NCBI RefSeq assembly: GCF_024746835.1
Contig: NZ_CP080531.1
Coordinates: forward strand, 5,786,001-5,850,000
Length of the DNA stretch: 64,000 nt
Reading direction: 5' to 3'
Origin: Mesorhizobium sp. AR02
GTDB lineage: Bacteria; Pseudomonadota; Alphaproteobacteria; Rhizobiales; Rhizobiaceae
Part shown: in pieces, positions 8,207-15,752 of the stretch
Numbering within the stretch: the first letter of the stretch is position 1
How the letters are laid out: each line of letters begins with the position of its first letter
The notes under the pieces: model-generated
Told to the model about the DNA's origin: nothing
The model's database searches: none
The model's input: the letters and a program-made list of their open reading frames with translations, nothing else
Program-made: the position numbers and the translations under genes

Positions 8207-8780
8207 ACGCCAATCCTGCCTCAGTCAGTACGAAACGCAGCCGTGTCTCGACCGGCGCCAGGGGCAGCGAAACCAGTTCGTAGCCCAGTTCCGTATAGAC
8301 GTCGGCCAGCGCATGGCAAGTGCGCTCGGCCTCGTCGAGCGTCTGCTTGCGTTCTTCATCCTGCGCGAAAATGTCAGGCCAGGGCGGGGCGATGAACACG
8401 CGCGGATTGTAGCGGAAGCGATCGGCGGCGGCTTTGATGTGCTCCGGCACTTGCAGGCGGCTCAGCCTGACATAGCCAAGCGTGTCCGGCACGCCGCGAT
8501 CGAAGAAGACCGGTCCTTTCTGTTCGATCGCGTTCTGATACGAGCGCATCTCCCAGGACAGCATCAGTTCGGCGAACAGCGCGCGATCGCTCCAGGGCAG
8601 GGCGGATCCGCCAATGGCGCCCTGGTCGCGGATGATGCCGCGTCCGGCTTCGACGGATGTCGCAAAGCCCGTCAGGCGCAAGGCTTCGATTAGCGTGGTC
8701 TTGCCGGAACCCGGGCCACCGGTCAGCACGAAGAATCGATCGGAGTCGTTTTGCATTTTTGCCCACGGAGAAAGAGACAC
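8205..8780 (-). CDS. AAA_28-type ATP/GTP-binding protein
   Basis: A 191-residue P-loop protein of the AAA_28 (NadR/Ttd14-like) family. The Walker A motif GGPGSGKTTL lies at about residues 21 to 30. VEAGRGIIRDQGAIGG and VFFDRGVPDT are characteristic of this kinase-like family. Members are cytoplasmic and resemble nucleoside or cofactor kinases, but no substrate has been assigned to this branch. An internal ATG (MQNDSDRFF) nine residues on could be the true start, as the P-loop would then be nearer the N terminus. It stands alone, convergent to the hydrolase remnant. Confidence 0.85.
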   Translation of the reverse strand: MSLSPWAKMQNDSDRFFVLTGGPGSGKTTLIEALRLTGFATSVEAGRGIIRDQGAIGGSALPWSDRALFAELMLSWEMRSYQNAIEQKGPVFFDRGVPDTLGYVRLSRLQVPEHIKAAADRFRYNPRVFIAPPWPDIFAQDEERKQTLDEAERTCHALADVYTELGYELVSLPLAPVETRLRFVLTEAGLA

Positions 8781-8869
8781 GCGATGCGGCTGCTTCGCGG
8801 CGCGCGCGCCGTGCGAAGTCCGGACGGCAAAAGCCTGCCGTTGCGCATGATACGGATTGAAGGAGGGGA

Positions 8870-9193
8870 GAAGTGGAGGTTTCTGTTGCCAGGTACCTCC
8901 GAACCCCGCCTAGAAGTGCGAACCCCTAGGGCTTGATTTGAAGCGTTCGCACTGCATTAAGCAGCGAGACGAGCTTCCGCATAGTTGTCGTTGGCAACTA
9001 TAAGTTTAGCCCGATGACGGTGGTACAATGCCGGGCAAAAGTACGATCTTTACACCTTCGTCGATCCTATTTCGCCCCCAGCAAAAACCGCTCTGTCGTC
9101 AACAGCGGCTTTTGGTGGAGGCGCCGGGTACCGCCCCCGGGTCCGAACGGCTTATTTCATCGCCCATTTATCGCCATAGTCGGTCAAGCCGAC
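8870..9193 (-). ncRNA. ssrA: tmRNA gene, circularly permuted two-piece (alphaproteobacterial ssrA)
   Basis: Read on the minus strand. The acceptor piece comes first: from about 9193 with a GTCGG-CTTGA-CCGAC hairpin, then the T-arm-like CCGGG-GGCGGTA-CCCGG, acceptor half CGCCTCC, and ACCA ending at 9113. A 33-base spacer is removed. The coding piece begins GGGGGCG at 9079, pairing with CGCCTCC, and carries the tag frame at 8995-8957: GCC AAC GAC AAC TAT GCG GAA GCT CGT CTC GCT GCT TAA, the peptide ANDNYAEARLAA. A GTGCGAAC/GTTCGCAC helix follows. The gene order is the permuted one, as in Caulobacter. The RNA rescues stalled ribosomes with SmpB. Both outer ends are approximate. A -10-like TATATT lies at 9205-9200. 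Confidence 0.95.
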
Positions 9194-9400
9194 AAAACGA
9201 ATATAGGGGGCGTTGCGCCGAAATGAAAGGCCGCAATGGTGCTTTGTCCCTGTGTCAAATTGCGACGCCTAGGGTTGACTTGGGCGCGGTCTCAACTCAA
9301 GCTTTGCCAGCGGTGAGGAGTTACCGACCTAGCGCACAAGTTGCGAAGCGCGCCACAGCCCTCATCGATCGGATCCGTGGCGCCGACGAGGGGAATTTTG

Positions 9401-9712
9401 ATGGCCGACTATCTTGCAGACGTGAAGAAATACGACGCGGGCGCCAGCGCCGACGTGGTCGAAAAGATCGTCAAGCATCTGGGCATTGCGCTCAGGAACC
9501 GCGATTCCTCGCTGGTCTCCTGCACCGACCCGAAAGAGCTTGAGCGCGTCAAGGAGAGCTGGGTGGCCAAGAAGCTCGGCATCAGCGACGGGGCGAAAGC
9601 CGACGCCTCGATCCAAAAGACCTGCAAGGCGATGCATGCGGACAACACCAAGAGCCGCGTGACCTTCTATTATCTGGTGGCCAAGGATCTGGGCAAACTC
9701 GGCTCGCTTTGA
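9401..9712 (+). CDS. DUF2853 family protein
   Basis: A 103-residue soluble protein beginning MADYLADVKKYDAGASADVVEKIVKHLGIAL, matching DUF2853, a small all-helical family of rhizobia and relatives. No catalytic motif or membrane segment is visible. The start is an ATG preceded by GAGGGGA, a good ribosome binding site. It lies upstream of, and divergent from, ssrA, with about 200 bases between. Function is unknown, and the neighbouring genes do not suggest one. Confidence 0.85.
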   Translation: MADYLADVKKYDAGASADVVEKIVKHLGIALRNRDSSLVSCTDPKELERVKESWVAKKLGISDGAKADASIQKTCKAMHADNTKSRVTFYYLVAKDLGKLGSL

Positions 9713-9818
9713 GACCTCGGATAATTTCTACTCTGGCGGCCGATCAGCCCGGTTTCCGCGCTTTCGGCCTGCCAGAGCGAGTTGTGAAAGCTCTCCGCCT
9801 CGTGCGGCCTGATCGGGA

Positions 9819-10001
9819 CTAATTGCCAACCCGGATACACTCGCCCTGCCGCTTGAAGACAGGGTTGCTGAATGTCAGCCCCGTTTTGGCAGCGTTGCAA
9901 GCTTCAAATGATTCGAACCCGGATATAACGGCCATGCTGGGCGGCGGAGTTGCGGTATTGGGGGCTTGTGACGTCAGGACTGTGATCAGCAAGGTGTACA
10001 T
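9819..10001 (-). CDS. Small hypothetical protein
   Basis: A 60-residue reading frame, MYTLLITVLTSQAPNTA then FESFEACNAAKTGLTF, ending in CIRVGN. It resembles the small Cys-containing rhizobial proteins in which one phrase reads like 'FxSxxxCxxA', but the family has no name I can give. The start ATG has GGAAG nine bases upstream. A weakly hydrophobic N terminus may be a signal. A longer reading from 10067 lacks a binding site. Function is unknown. Confidence 0.5.
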   Translation of the reverse strand: MYTLLITVLTSQAPNTATPPPSMAVISGFESFEACNAAKTGLTFSNPVFKRQGECIRVGN

Positions 10002-10191
10002 GGTTCGATCTTCCTTATTTGAGTTTGAACATGACTGGGAACGCATCAGGAACATTCCCTTGCGCATGCAAAATTGCTATCCTTTGCACTCTAGGTGATT
10101 TGGCTGTTCTGTAGCGGACCTCCATCGGAGGGAATACTCCGCCGGGCCATAGGGGAGAGCGTCACCGCTCCCTGCAAAAAATCGAAATCTG

Positions 10192-10698
10192 TCAAGTTGT
10201 TGGGACTGTATACAGAGCATCATCCCACAATGGCGTCTCTATCCCGTCCGCTTTATTGAGCCTCTGGATTTTCGCGATCTGAGAATTGTCAATTGGCGGC
10301 TCTGCATTGCCGCCCATGTCGGAGATCAATTTGAAAACCTCCTGGGGGCTGTTGTTAACAAGCTGAATAGCATTGCCTATCTGCAGTGCGGAATTGGCCT
10401 TGCCTTCTTTCAGTCGCTGTCCATTGACTGATGTTAGCGGAACCGGGCCGCTCGCCTTCGCGCCGTCGAACCAAACTGGCTTCCCGCCCGGTTGGTTGAG
10501 ACTGGTGAACGTTTTGATTTCAGCATGCACCGCATCAGCTATAGCTTGTGGCAGATCCATGTAGAAAGGTACCACCAACCCGTCGACACGTGAGTTGCCA
10601 TGCTCTTTTAGGACGGCAGTGTCTGTCTGTCTGACTCGAACAATCAACTCCGCTTTTACTTCGACGACCACAGCGTCAAAACGTGTAAGTTTGATCAT
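10192..10698 (-). CDS. Hypothetical protein
   Basis: A 168-residue frame starting MIKLTRFDAVVVEVKAELIVRVRQTDTAVL, with a clear ribosome binding site (GGGAGATAATAAA before the ATG). It is soluble, with no signal peptide or recognisable motif. The middle, with GKPVWFDGAKASGPVPL and VFKLISDMGGNAEP, looks like a folded protein rather than a shadow frame. Base composition is visibly less GC-rich than the flanking core genes, which suggests acquisition. I do not recognise the family. Confidence 0.55.
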   Translation of the reverse strand: MIKLTRFDAVVVEVKAELIVRVRQTDTAVLKEHGNSRVDGLVVPFYMDLPQAIADAVHAEIKTFTSLNQPGGKPVWFDGAKASGPVPLTSVNGQRLKEGKANSALQIGNAIQLVNNSPQEVFKLISDMGGNAEPPIDNSQIAKIQRLNKADGIETPLWDDALYTVPTT

Positions 10699-10721
10699 TT
10701 TATTATCTCCCGTCAGTTTAT

Positions 10722-10859
10722 ATGATAGCTAAATCACCAATGGCGCTCGTCCACAAGCAGCGCCCATTCCCTCCGACTGAATTGCTTGAGGCAAGCGAGA
10801 TCAAATTCGCGTCAGCCGACGATCTAGTCGAACGGGCGCTTTACCACCTTCGTCGATGA
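10722..10859 (+). CDS. Possible 45-residue ORF
   Basis: Reading frame MIAKSPMALVHKQRPF ... LVERALYHLRR, whose stop overlaps the ATG of the next frame (ATGA). No good ribosome binding site and no recognised family. It is listed because the overlap suggests a former two-gene unit with the downstream remnant. Confidence 0.2.
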   Translation: MIAKSPMALVHKQRPFPPTELLEASEIKFASADDLVERALYHLRR

Positions 10860-11394
10860 AGAAACTTTACTCCGAAACGAGGATCGCTGCCACCTCAATC
10901 AGACGACAATCAGCGCGCTCTGGACGAACGTTCCGAACGGCAGGGCAGGGCGATCAATCATCGGCCAAGCCGAAAGAGGACTGCCGCCGGCTGGTAAATG
11001 GATGCGCGCGGATTGAGCGGCAAATCCTCGATTGGTTCGGCGTCGTAACGGATTTCATCCTGACGTTCGATGCCCCAGCCAGTGCGGCGATGGGAGACAC
11101 GGCTTGGCGGCATTCTCCGTCATGGACGCGATCAAGCAGGCCGATGGCACTGCGGAGAATATCGCGAGCATCATCTTGGAAGCCAAGATAGACACTATCA
11201 AGGTGCCGAACTTCATCGCCAGCCATAAGGCGAAGATTCTGTATAGATATACCCTCGCCAACACAGCCAAGGGCATCGACGGCACGCTACTGCTCGACAA
11301 GGAGGAGGAAGGAGTACGAGCAAAAGTCCGTGCCTGGGTGGGGAAGACTTCAGACAGGCGTGGCGTCAGCGGCCACATGCGCTATGATTGGTGA
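10856..11394 (+). pseudogene. Possible degraded ORF before thyA
   Basis: Two overlapping plus-strand frames could be pieces of one older gene. Frame one runs from MKKLYSETRIAATS to FILTFDAPASAAMGDT (about 11098). A second frame then looks protein-like, AAFSVMDAIKQADGTAENIASIILEAKIDTIKVPNF to GTLLLDKEEEGVRAKV, ending at 11394. A one-base change near 11100 would join them. No family is recognised and either part may be chance. The stretch 10699 to 11417 otherwise holds nothing I can identify. Confidence 0.3.
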
Positions 11395-11417
11395 ACTCTC
11401 GAATCGAGCCGGAACCG

Positions 11418-12212
11418 ATGCGCCAGTATCTCGACCTCTTGCAGCATGTGCTGGACCACGGCGCCGATCGCGGCGACCGCACCGGCACCGGCACGCGCTC
11501 CGTCTTCGGCTACCAGATGCGTTTCGACCTGGCGCGCGGCTTTCCGGTCACCACCACCAAGAAGCTGCATCTGAAGTCGATCATCCATGAACTCCTGTGG
11601 TTCCTGGCCGGCGACACCAACATCAAATATCTCGCCGACCACGGCGTTTCGATCTGGGACGAATGGGCCGACGAGAATGGCGACCTCGGCCCAGTCTATG
11701 GCAAGCAGTGGCGCTCCTGGCCGGATGGGCATGGCGGCTCGATCGACCAGATCGCGGGCCTTCTCAAGGAGATACGCCGCAATCCTCAATCGCGGCGGCT
11801 GATCGTTTCCGCCTGGAATCCGGCCGAGGTGGAAGCCATGGCGCTGCCGCCCTGCCACTGCCTGTTCCAGTTCTATGTGTCCGAGGGCCGGCTTTCCTGC
11901 CAGCTCTACCAACGATCCGCCGACATCTTCCTTGGTGTGCCGTTCAACATCGCGTCCTACGCGCTGCTGACGCTGATGGTGGCGCAGGTGACCGGGCTGA
12001 AGCCGGGCGATTTCGTTCACACGCTGGGTGACGCGCATCTCTACTCGAACCATTTCGAACAGGCGCGCGAACAATTGCGGCGCACGCCAAGGGCGCTGCC
12101 GACGATGTGGATCAATCCGGAGGTGAAGGACCTGTTCGCCTTCCGCTTCGAGGATTTCCGGCTGGAAAACTACGTCGCCGATGCAAGCATTAAGGCGCCA
12201 ATCGCGGTCTGA
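11418..12212 (+). CDS. thyA: Thymidylate synthase
   Basis: A 264-residue enzyme, exactly the Escherichia coli ThyA length when begun at ATG 11418. It converts dUMP to dTMP with methylenetetrahydrofolate as methyl donor, yielding dihydrofolate. Visible landmarks are the phosphate-binding [11 protein letters not shown], the catalytic cysteine in [10 protein letters not shown] (Cys146), the [22 protein letters not shown] block and the terminal IKAPIAV. A GGAA-containing binding site precedes the start, and the longer reading from 11388 has no family support. The dihydrofolate reductase gene that usually follows directly is found 14.5 kb further on, after the molybdate and polyol genes. Confidence 0.98.
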   Translation: MRQYLDLLQHVLDHGADRGDRTGTGTRSVFGYQMRFDLARGFPVTTTKKLHLKSIIHELLWFLAGDTNIKYLADHGVSIWDEWADENGDLGPVYGKQWRSWPDGHGGSIDQIAGLLKEIRRNPQSRRLIVSAWNPAEVEAMALPPCHCLFQFYVSEGRLSCQLYQRSADIFLGVPFNIASYALLTLMVAQVTGLKPGDFVHTLGDAHLYSNHFEQAREQLRRTPRALPTMWINPEVKDLFAFRFEDFRLENYVADASIKAPIAV

Positions 12213-12224
12213 GCCGCGGACGGT

Positions 12225-12434
12225 TCAGTCGATGCCGACCATCACGTCCGAGGCCTTGACCACGGCATAGGCCTGCTTGCCCTTTTCGAGCTTCAGATCG
12301 GCGACGGCTTCGTTGGTGATCGAGGCGGTGACAATGACGCCGCCGCCGATGTCGATCCTGACATGCGAGGTGGTGGCTCCCTTGACGATCTCGGTGATCG
12401 TCCCCTTGAGGATGTTGCGGGCGCTGATCTTCAT
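12225..12434 (-). CDS. mop: Molbindin (single TOBE/Mop domain molybdate-binding protein)
   Basis: A 69-residue protein, MKISARNILKGTITEIVKGATTSHVRIDIGGGVIVTASITNEAVADLKLEKG and onward, which is one complete Mop/TOBE domain. Such proteins form hexamers that store molybdate in the cytoplasm. The ATG at 12434 puts the domain at residue 1, and longer readings add unrelated sequence. It is divergent from modA, with which it shares a 212-base spacer holding a long palindrome and a ModE-like site, so it likely belongs to the same molybdate regulon. Confidence 0.9.
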   Translation of the reverse strand: MKISARNILKGTITEIVKGATTSHVRIDIGGGVIVTASITNEAVADLKLEKGKQAYAVVKASDVMVGID

Positions 12435-12453
12435 TGGGCTCTCCATTGCTTTT

Positions 12454-12501
12454 ATGCATGTCGTTCTCCCAAAACCGAGGTCACTTTTGGGCGACATGCA
12501 T
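12454..12501. repeat. Long imperfect palindrome (probable dispersed intergenic repeat)
   Basis: Arms ATGCATGTCG and CGACATGCAT enclose a second paired set CCCAAAA / TTTTGGG. A four-base TTCT bulge sits on the left side and a ten-base loop in the middle, so 17 pairs form in total. It overlaps neither gene nor the Mo-box. The form recalls the mosaic palindromic intergenic elements of rhizobia, but only one copy was noticed here. Confidence 0.6.
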
Positions 12502-12574
12502 CAGGGTTTCCCGTTCGTCTTACCAGAACAATCGACGGGGCACAGACGTTTTCGCCAGCTGCCGGGCCTTCCCT

Positions 12575-12598
12575 TGTTATATTCATGCGGATATATCG
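12575..12598. promoter_or_regulatory. Candidate ModE-binding Mo-box upstream of modA
   Basis: Half-sites TGTTATAT and ATATATCG around eight bases, 24 bases in all, 48 bases before the modA ATG. Size and sequence resemble the CG-TATATA ... TATATA-CG operator bound by ModE with molybdate. A ModE-type protein is encoded at the end of the operon. Confidence 0.5.
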
Positions 12599-12646
12599 AG
12601 CGGCAGGCTTCGGGCCGCACGGATTTCAAACCAGGGAGAGTTTTCG

Positions 12647-13441
12647 ATGACGCGCAACGGTTTCGGGTTGAGGGCGATCGCCATTGGCGGTTTTGCGGCG
12701 ACGTTGATGGCGGCGGTGCCGGCCGCACATGCGGAAGACAAGGTCGTGGTGTTTGCCGCGGCCAGCCTCAAGGACGCGCTCGATGCGGTGAACAAGGCCT
12801 GCGAGGCCGATGTCGGCGAGGCCGCGACCGTCTCCTATGCGGCGAGCTCGGCACTGGCCAAGCAGATCGAGGGCGGAGCGCCGGCCGACGTCTTCATCTC
12901 GGCCGACCTCGACTGGATGAAATATCTCTCCGACAAGAAGCTGACCAAGCCGGACACCGAGGTGAAGCTGCTCGGCAACGAGATCGTGCTGGTGGCGCCG
13001 AAGGATTCGACGGTTGAAACCAAGATCGAAAAGGGTTTCGACCTCGCCAAGCTGGTCGGTGACGGCAAGCTCGCCATGGGTGATTTCAAGGCGGTGCCGG
13101 CCGGCAAGTACGGCAAGGCGGCGCTGGAATCGCTCGGCGTCTGGTCATCGGTCGAGGGCAAGGTGGCGCAGGCCGAAAACGTCCGTGCGGCGCTCAAGCT
13201 GGTTTCAACGGGTGAGGCCGCTCTCGGCGTCGTCTATGCCACCGATGCGCATGCCGAAAAGGGCGTCAAGGTGGTCGGCGCCTTCCCGGAGGATTCGCAT
13301 CCGCCGATCATCTATCCGGTTGCCCAGACCGCCGATTCGAAGGACAAGGATACGACTGCATTCCTGAAATGCCTGCAGTCCGCCAAGGCCGGCGCGCTCT
13401 TCAAGGAACAGGGTTTTACCGTGCTCACGCCGAGCAACTGA
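12647..13441 (+). CDS. modA: Molybdate ABC transporter substrate-binding protein ModA
   Basis: A 264-residue periplasmic protein with a cleavable signal ending AAHAED. The mature start KVVVFAAASLKDALD and the block VSYAASSALAKQIEGGAPADVFISAD supply the serines and main chain that bind the molybdate oxyanion. ADLDWMKYLSDKKLT and LGVVYATDAHA are also family-typical. The start at 12647 follows CCAGGGAGAG, a strong binding site. It is the first gene of modABC, 20 bases before modB, downstream of a ModE-like operator, and so should be repressed when molybdate is plentiful. Confidence 0.97.
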   Translation: MTRNGFGLRAIAIGGFAATLMAAVPAAHAEDKVVVFAAASLKDALDAVNKACEADVGEAATVSYAASSALAKQIEGGAPADVFISADLDWMKYLSDKKLTKPDTEVKLLGNEIVLVAPKDSTVETKIEKGFDLAKLVGDGKLAMGDFKAVPAGKYGKAALESLGVWSSVEGKVAQAENVRAALKLVSTGEAALGVVYATDAHAEKGVKVVGAFPEDSHPPIIYPVAQTADSKDKDTTAFLKCLQSAKAGALFKEQGFTVLTPSN

Positions 13442-13461
13442 AAAGGGCCTGACATCACAAT

Positions 13462-14166
13462 ATGACCTGGCTGCTGGACCTCACTCCCGACGAATGGAAT
13501 GCGGTCCGGCTGTCCATCAAGGTGGCGACCGTGGCGATGCTTTTCAGCCTGCCACCCGGTATATTGATCGCGCTGCTGCTTGCCCGGGGACAATTCTGGG
13601 GCAAGACGCTGCTCAACGGTCTGGTTCACCTGCCGCTGATCCTGCCGCCTGTGGTGACCGGCTATCTCTTGCTTTTGACTTTCGGCAAGCGGGGTCCGGC
13701 CGGTGCCTTCCTGGCCGAGCATTTCGGCATCGTCTTCTCGTTTCGCTGGACGGGTGCGGCACTTGCCTGCGGCGTCATGGGTTTTCCCCTGATGGTGCGG
13801 GCGATCCGGCTGTCGATCGAGGCGGTCGACCGCAAGATGGAGGCTGCGGCGGGCACGCTTGGCGCCAATCCTTTGTGGGTGTTCGCCACCATCACGCTGC
13901 CGCTGATCCTGCCCGGGCTGATCGCCGGCGCCATACTGGCCTTCGCCAAGGCGATGGGCGAGTTCGGCGCGACGATCACCTTCGTCTCCAACATCCCCAA
14001 CGAGACGCAGACATTGCCGTCGGCGATCTACACTTTTACGCAGGTGCCCGGCGGCGATGAGGGCGCGCTGCGGCTGACGCTGATTTCCATCGTCATCTCG
14101 ATGGCGGCACTGGTCGCCTCGGAAGTGCTGGCGCGGCGGGTCGGCAGGCGGATGGACATCGAATGA
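13462..14166 (+). CDS. modB: Molybdate ABC transporter permease ModB
   Basis: A 234-residue inner-membrane permease with five to six helices. The cytoplasmic coupling loop EAAAGTLGANPLWVFATITLPLILPGLIAG contains the EAA motif that contacts the ATPase. LPLILPPVVTGYLLLLTFGKRGPAG is a well-conserved ModB stretch. The stop overlaps modC (ATGA), so translation is coupled. It moves molybdate delivered by ModA, powered by ModC. Confidence 0.97.
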   Translation: MTWLLDLTPDEWNAVRLSIKVATVAMLFSLPPGILIALLLARGQFWGKTLLNGLVHLPLILPPVVTGYLLLLTFGKRGPAGAFLAEHFGIVFSFRWTGAALACGVMGFPLMVRAIRLSIEAVDRKMEAAAGTLGANPLWVFATITLPLILPGLIAGAILAFAKAMGEFGATITFVSNIPNETQTLPSAIYTFTQVPGGDEGALRLTLISIVISMAALVASEVLARRVGRRMDIE

Positions 14167-15275
14167 GCGTCCTCGTCGACATCGGCCATCGGCTCGGCGA
14201 TTTCGCCATCGACGCCCGCTTCGAAAGCGCCGGGCGGCTCACAGCGCTGTTCGGGCCGTCCGGCTCCGGCAAGACCACGCTCATCAACATGATTGCCGGG
14301 CTGATCCGACCTGACAAGGGCCGCATCGCGGTCGATGGTAGGGTGCTGGTCGATACCGATGCCGGCATTTTCGTGCCGAAGCACAAGCGCCGCATCGGCA
14401 TGGTGTTCCAGGACGCGCGCCTGTTTCCCCATATGAGCGTGGCCAGCAATCTACGTTACGGCCGCTGGTTCACGCCGGCGGCGGAGCGTTACGAGGAAAT
14501 GGATTTGGTCGTCGAGTTGCTCGGCATTGGCCCGCTGCTCGGGCGACGGCCGGCAAAGCTGTCGGGCGGTGAAAAGCAGCGCGTCGCGATCGGCCGGGCG
14601 TTGCTGGCCAGCCCGAAACTGCTGCTCATGGACGAGCCACTGGCCTCGCTCGACGAGGCGCGCAAGGCCGAGATTCTGCCCTATATCGAACGGCTGCGCG
14701 ACGAGACGAAGATCCCGATCGTCTATGTCAGCCATTCGGTCGCCGAGGTGGCGCGGCTGGCGAGCGACGTGGTGATGCTGGCGCAAGGCAAGGTCGTCGC
14801 CAGGGGGCCGACCGAGGCGGTGATGCAAAGGCTTGACCTGTTGCCGGCGGAAGAGCGCGGCGAGGGCGGGGCGGTGCTGGATACGAAAGTGCTGCGTCAC
14901 GACGAGGAGTTCGGCATGACCGTGCTCGGCTCGTCCGCCGGCGAGATCCGCGTGCCGCACCTTGCAATGAAGCCCGGGGCTCCCGTGCGTATCCGCATCC
15001 GCGCTCGCGATGTGATGATCGCCACGGAGAAGCCGACAGGGCTCAGCGCGCTCAACATCCTGCCCGGCACGATCGTCGCGATCAGCCCAGGCGAGGGGCC
15101 GGCGGTAGAGATCGGCATCGACTGCAATGGCGCGACCGTGTTGGCCCGCATCACCGAACAGTCGCGGCATGCGCTGAAGTTGCGGCTCGGCGGCAAGGTT
15201 TTTGCGGTGGTCAAGACAGTGAGCTTCGACCAGGCGAATACCGGCGCCGGTTTGCCCATTGAGGCGGATGGATGA
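14163..15275 (+). CDS. modC: Molybdate ABC transporter ATPase ModC
   Basis: A 370-residue ABC ATPase. Walker A GPSGSGKTT is at residues 31 to 39, the Q-loop in VFQDARLFPH at about 83, signature LSGGEKQR at 133 to 140 and Walker B LLLMDEP at about 153. The final 80 residues form a TOBE/Mop regulatory domain (LSALNILPGTIVAISPGEGPAVEIGIDC), which in ModC senses molybdate and shuts the transporter. ATGA overlap with modB. The protein ends shortly before a second candidate Mo-box and the ModE-type gene. Confidence 0.97.
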   Translation: MSVLVDIGHRLGDFAIDARFESAGRLTALFGPSGSGKTTLINMIAGLIRPDKGRIAVDGRVLVDTDAGIFVPKHKRRIGMVFQDARLFPHMSVASNLRYGRWFTPAAERYEEMDLVVELLGIGPLLGRRPAKLSGGEKQRVAIGRALLASPKLLLMDEPLASLDEARKAEILPYIERLRDETKIPIVYVSHSVAEVARLASDVVMLAQGKVVARGPTEAVMQRLDLLPAEERGEGGAVLDTKVLRHDEEFGMTVLGSSAGEIRVPHLAMKPGAPVRIRIRARDVMIATEKPTGLSALNILPGTIVAISPGEGPAVEIGIDCNGATVLARITEQSRHALKLRLGGKVFAVVKTVSFDQANTGAGLPIEADG

Positions 15276-15279
15276 AGGT

Positions 15280-15302
15280 CGCTATGTCTTTTTGGAATAG
15301 CG
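15280..15302. promoter_or_regulatory. Second candidate Mo-box upstream of the ModE-type gene
   Basis: Perfect arms CGCTAT and ATAGCG around 11 bases, 23 bases overall, in the 82-base gap between modC and the regulator. The size matches the modA site. It may allow autoregulation. Confidence 0.35.
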
Positions 15303-15357
15303 GTTTTGCCGAAGAGCTTCTAGTATGGAGATCGGACGCGACCGCGGAGGAGCAAAG

Positions 15358-15699
15358 ATGCCATCGCTGAGCTTGCGGATAAATCTCGATCCGGACGGGC
15401 GGATCGGTCCGGGCAAGATCGAACTTCTGGAGCACATCGCCACCTTCGGCTCGATCTCGGCCGCCGCGCGCGGCATGGAGATGTCCTACAAGCACGCCTG
15501 GGACCTGGTCGAGGACATGAACCGGGTGTTCGGCAAGCCGCTGGTCGCGGCGCAGACCGGAGGCCGCAAGGGCGGCGGCGCGCAGCTGACGGCCATCGGT
15601 CTGGCGGTGGTCAGCCGTTTCCGCGCCATCGAGCGCGCGGCGACGGCCGCGGCAGCGACGCATATGGATGCGCTGCAGGCGGAGATCGATGCGGGCTGA
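15358..15699 (+). CDS. modE: ModE-type winged-helix molybdate regulator, DNA-binding domain only
   Basis: A 113-residue LysR-like winged-helix protein, the ModE N-terminal domain. KIELLEHIATFGSISAAARGMEMSYKHAWDLVEDMN is the helix-turn-helix, and GGRKGGGAQLTAIGLAVVSRFR the wing. Full ModE carries two C-terminal Mop domains that bind molybdate. They are absent here, as in many alphaproteobacteria, so sensing may depend on the separate molbindin at 12225 or on another signal. ATG 15358 has GGAGGAGC before it, and an ATG at 15325 in frame lacks one. It follows modC and probably controls mod and mop expression. Confidence 0.85.
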   Translation: MPSLSLRINLDPDGRIGPGKIELLEHIATFGSISAAARGMEMSYKHAWDLVEDMNRVFGKPLVAAQTGGRKGGGAQLTAIGLAVVSRFRAIERAATAAAATHMDALQAEIDAG

Positions 15700-15718
15700 G
15701 TGATCGGCGGGAATAGGA

Positions 15719-15744
15719 GAGGGGCGACCAAAAGGCCACCCCTC
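15719..15744. terminator. Bidirectional terminator between mod and sugar-transport genes
   Basis: Stem GAGGGGCGACC / GGCCACCCCTC with an AAAA loop, eleven pairs including two G-T, exactly between the convergent modE and binding-protein genes. There is no strong T run. Confidence 0.65.
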
Positions 15745-15752
15745 GTTCGGTA

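Noticed and set aside
9061..9160. Possible tRNA from the GGTCCGAACGG-like arm
   Set aside because: The arm belongs to the minus-strand tmRNA acceptor piece; no cloverleaf with anticodon can be drawn on either strand.
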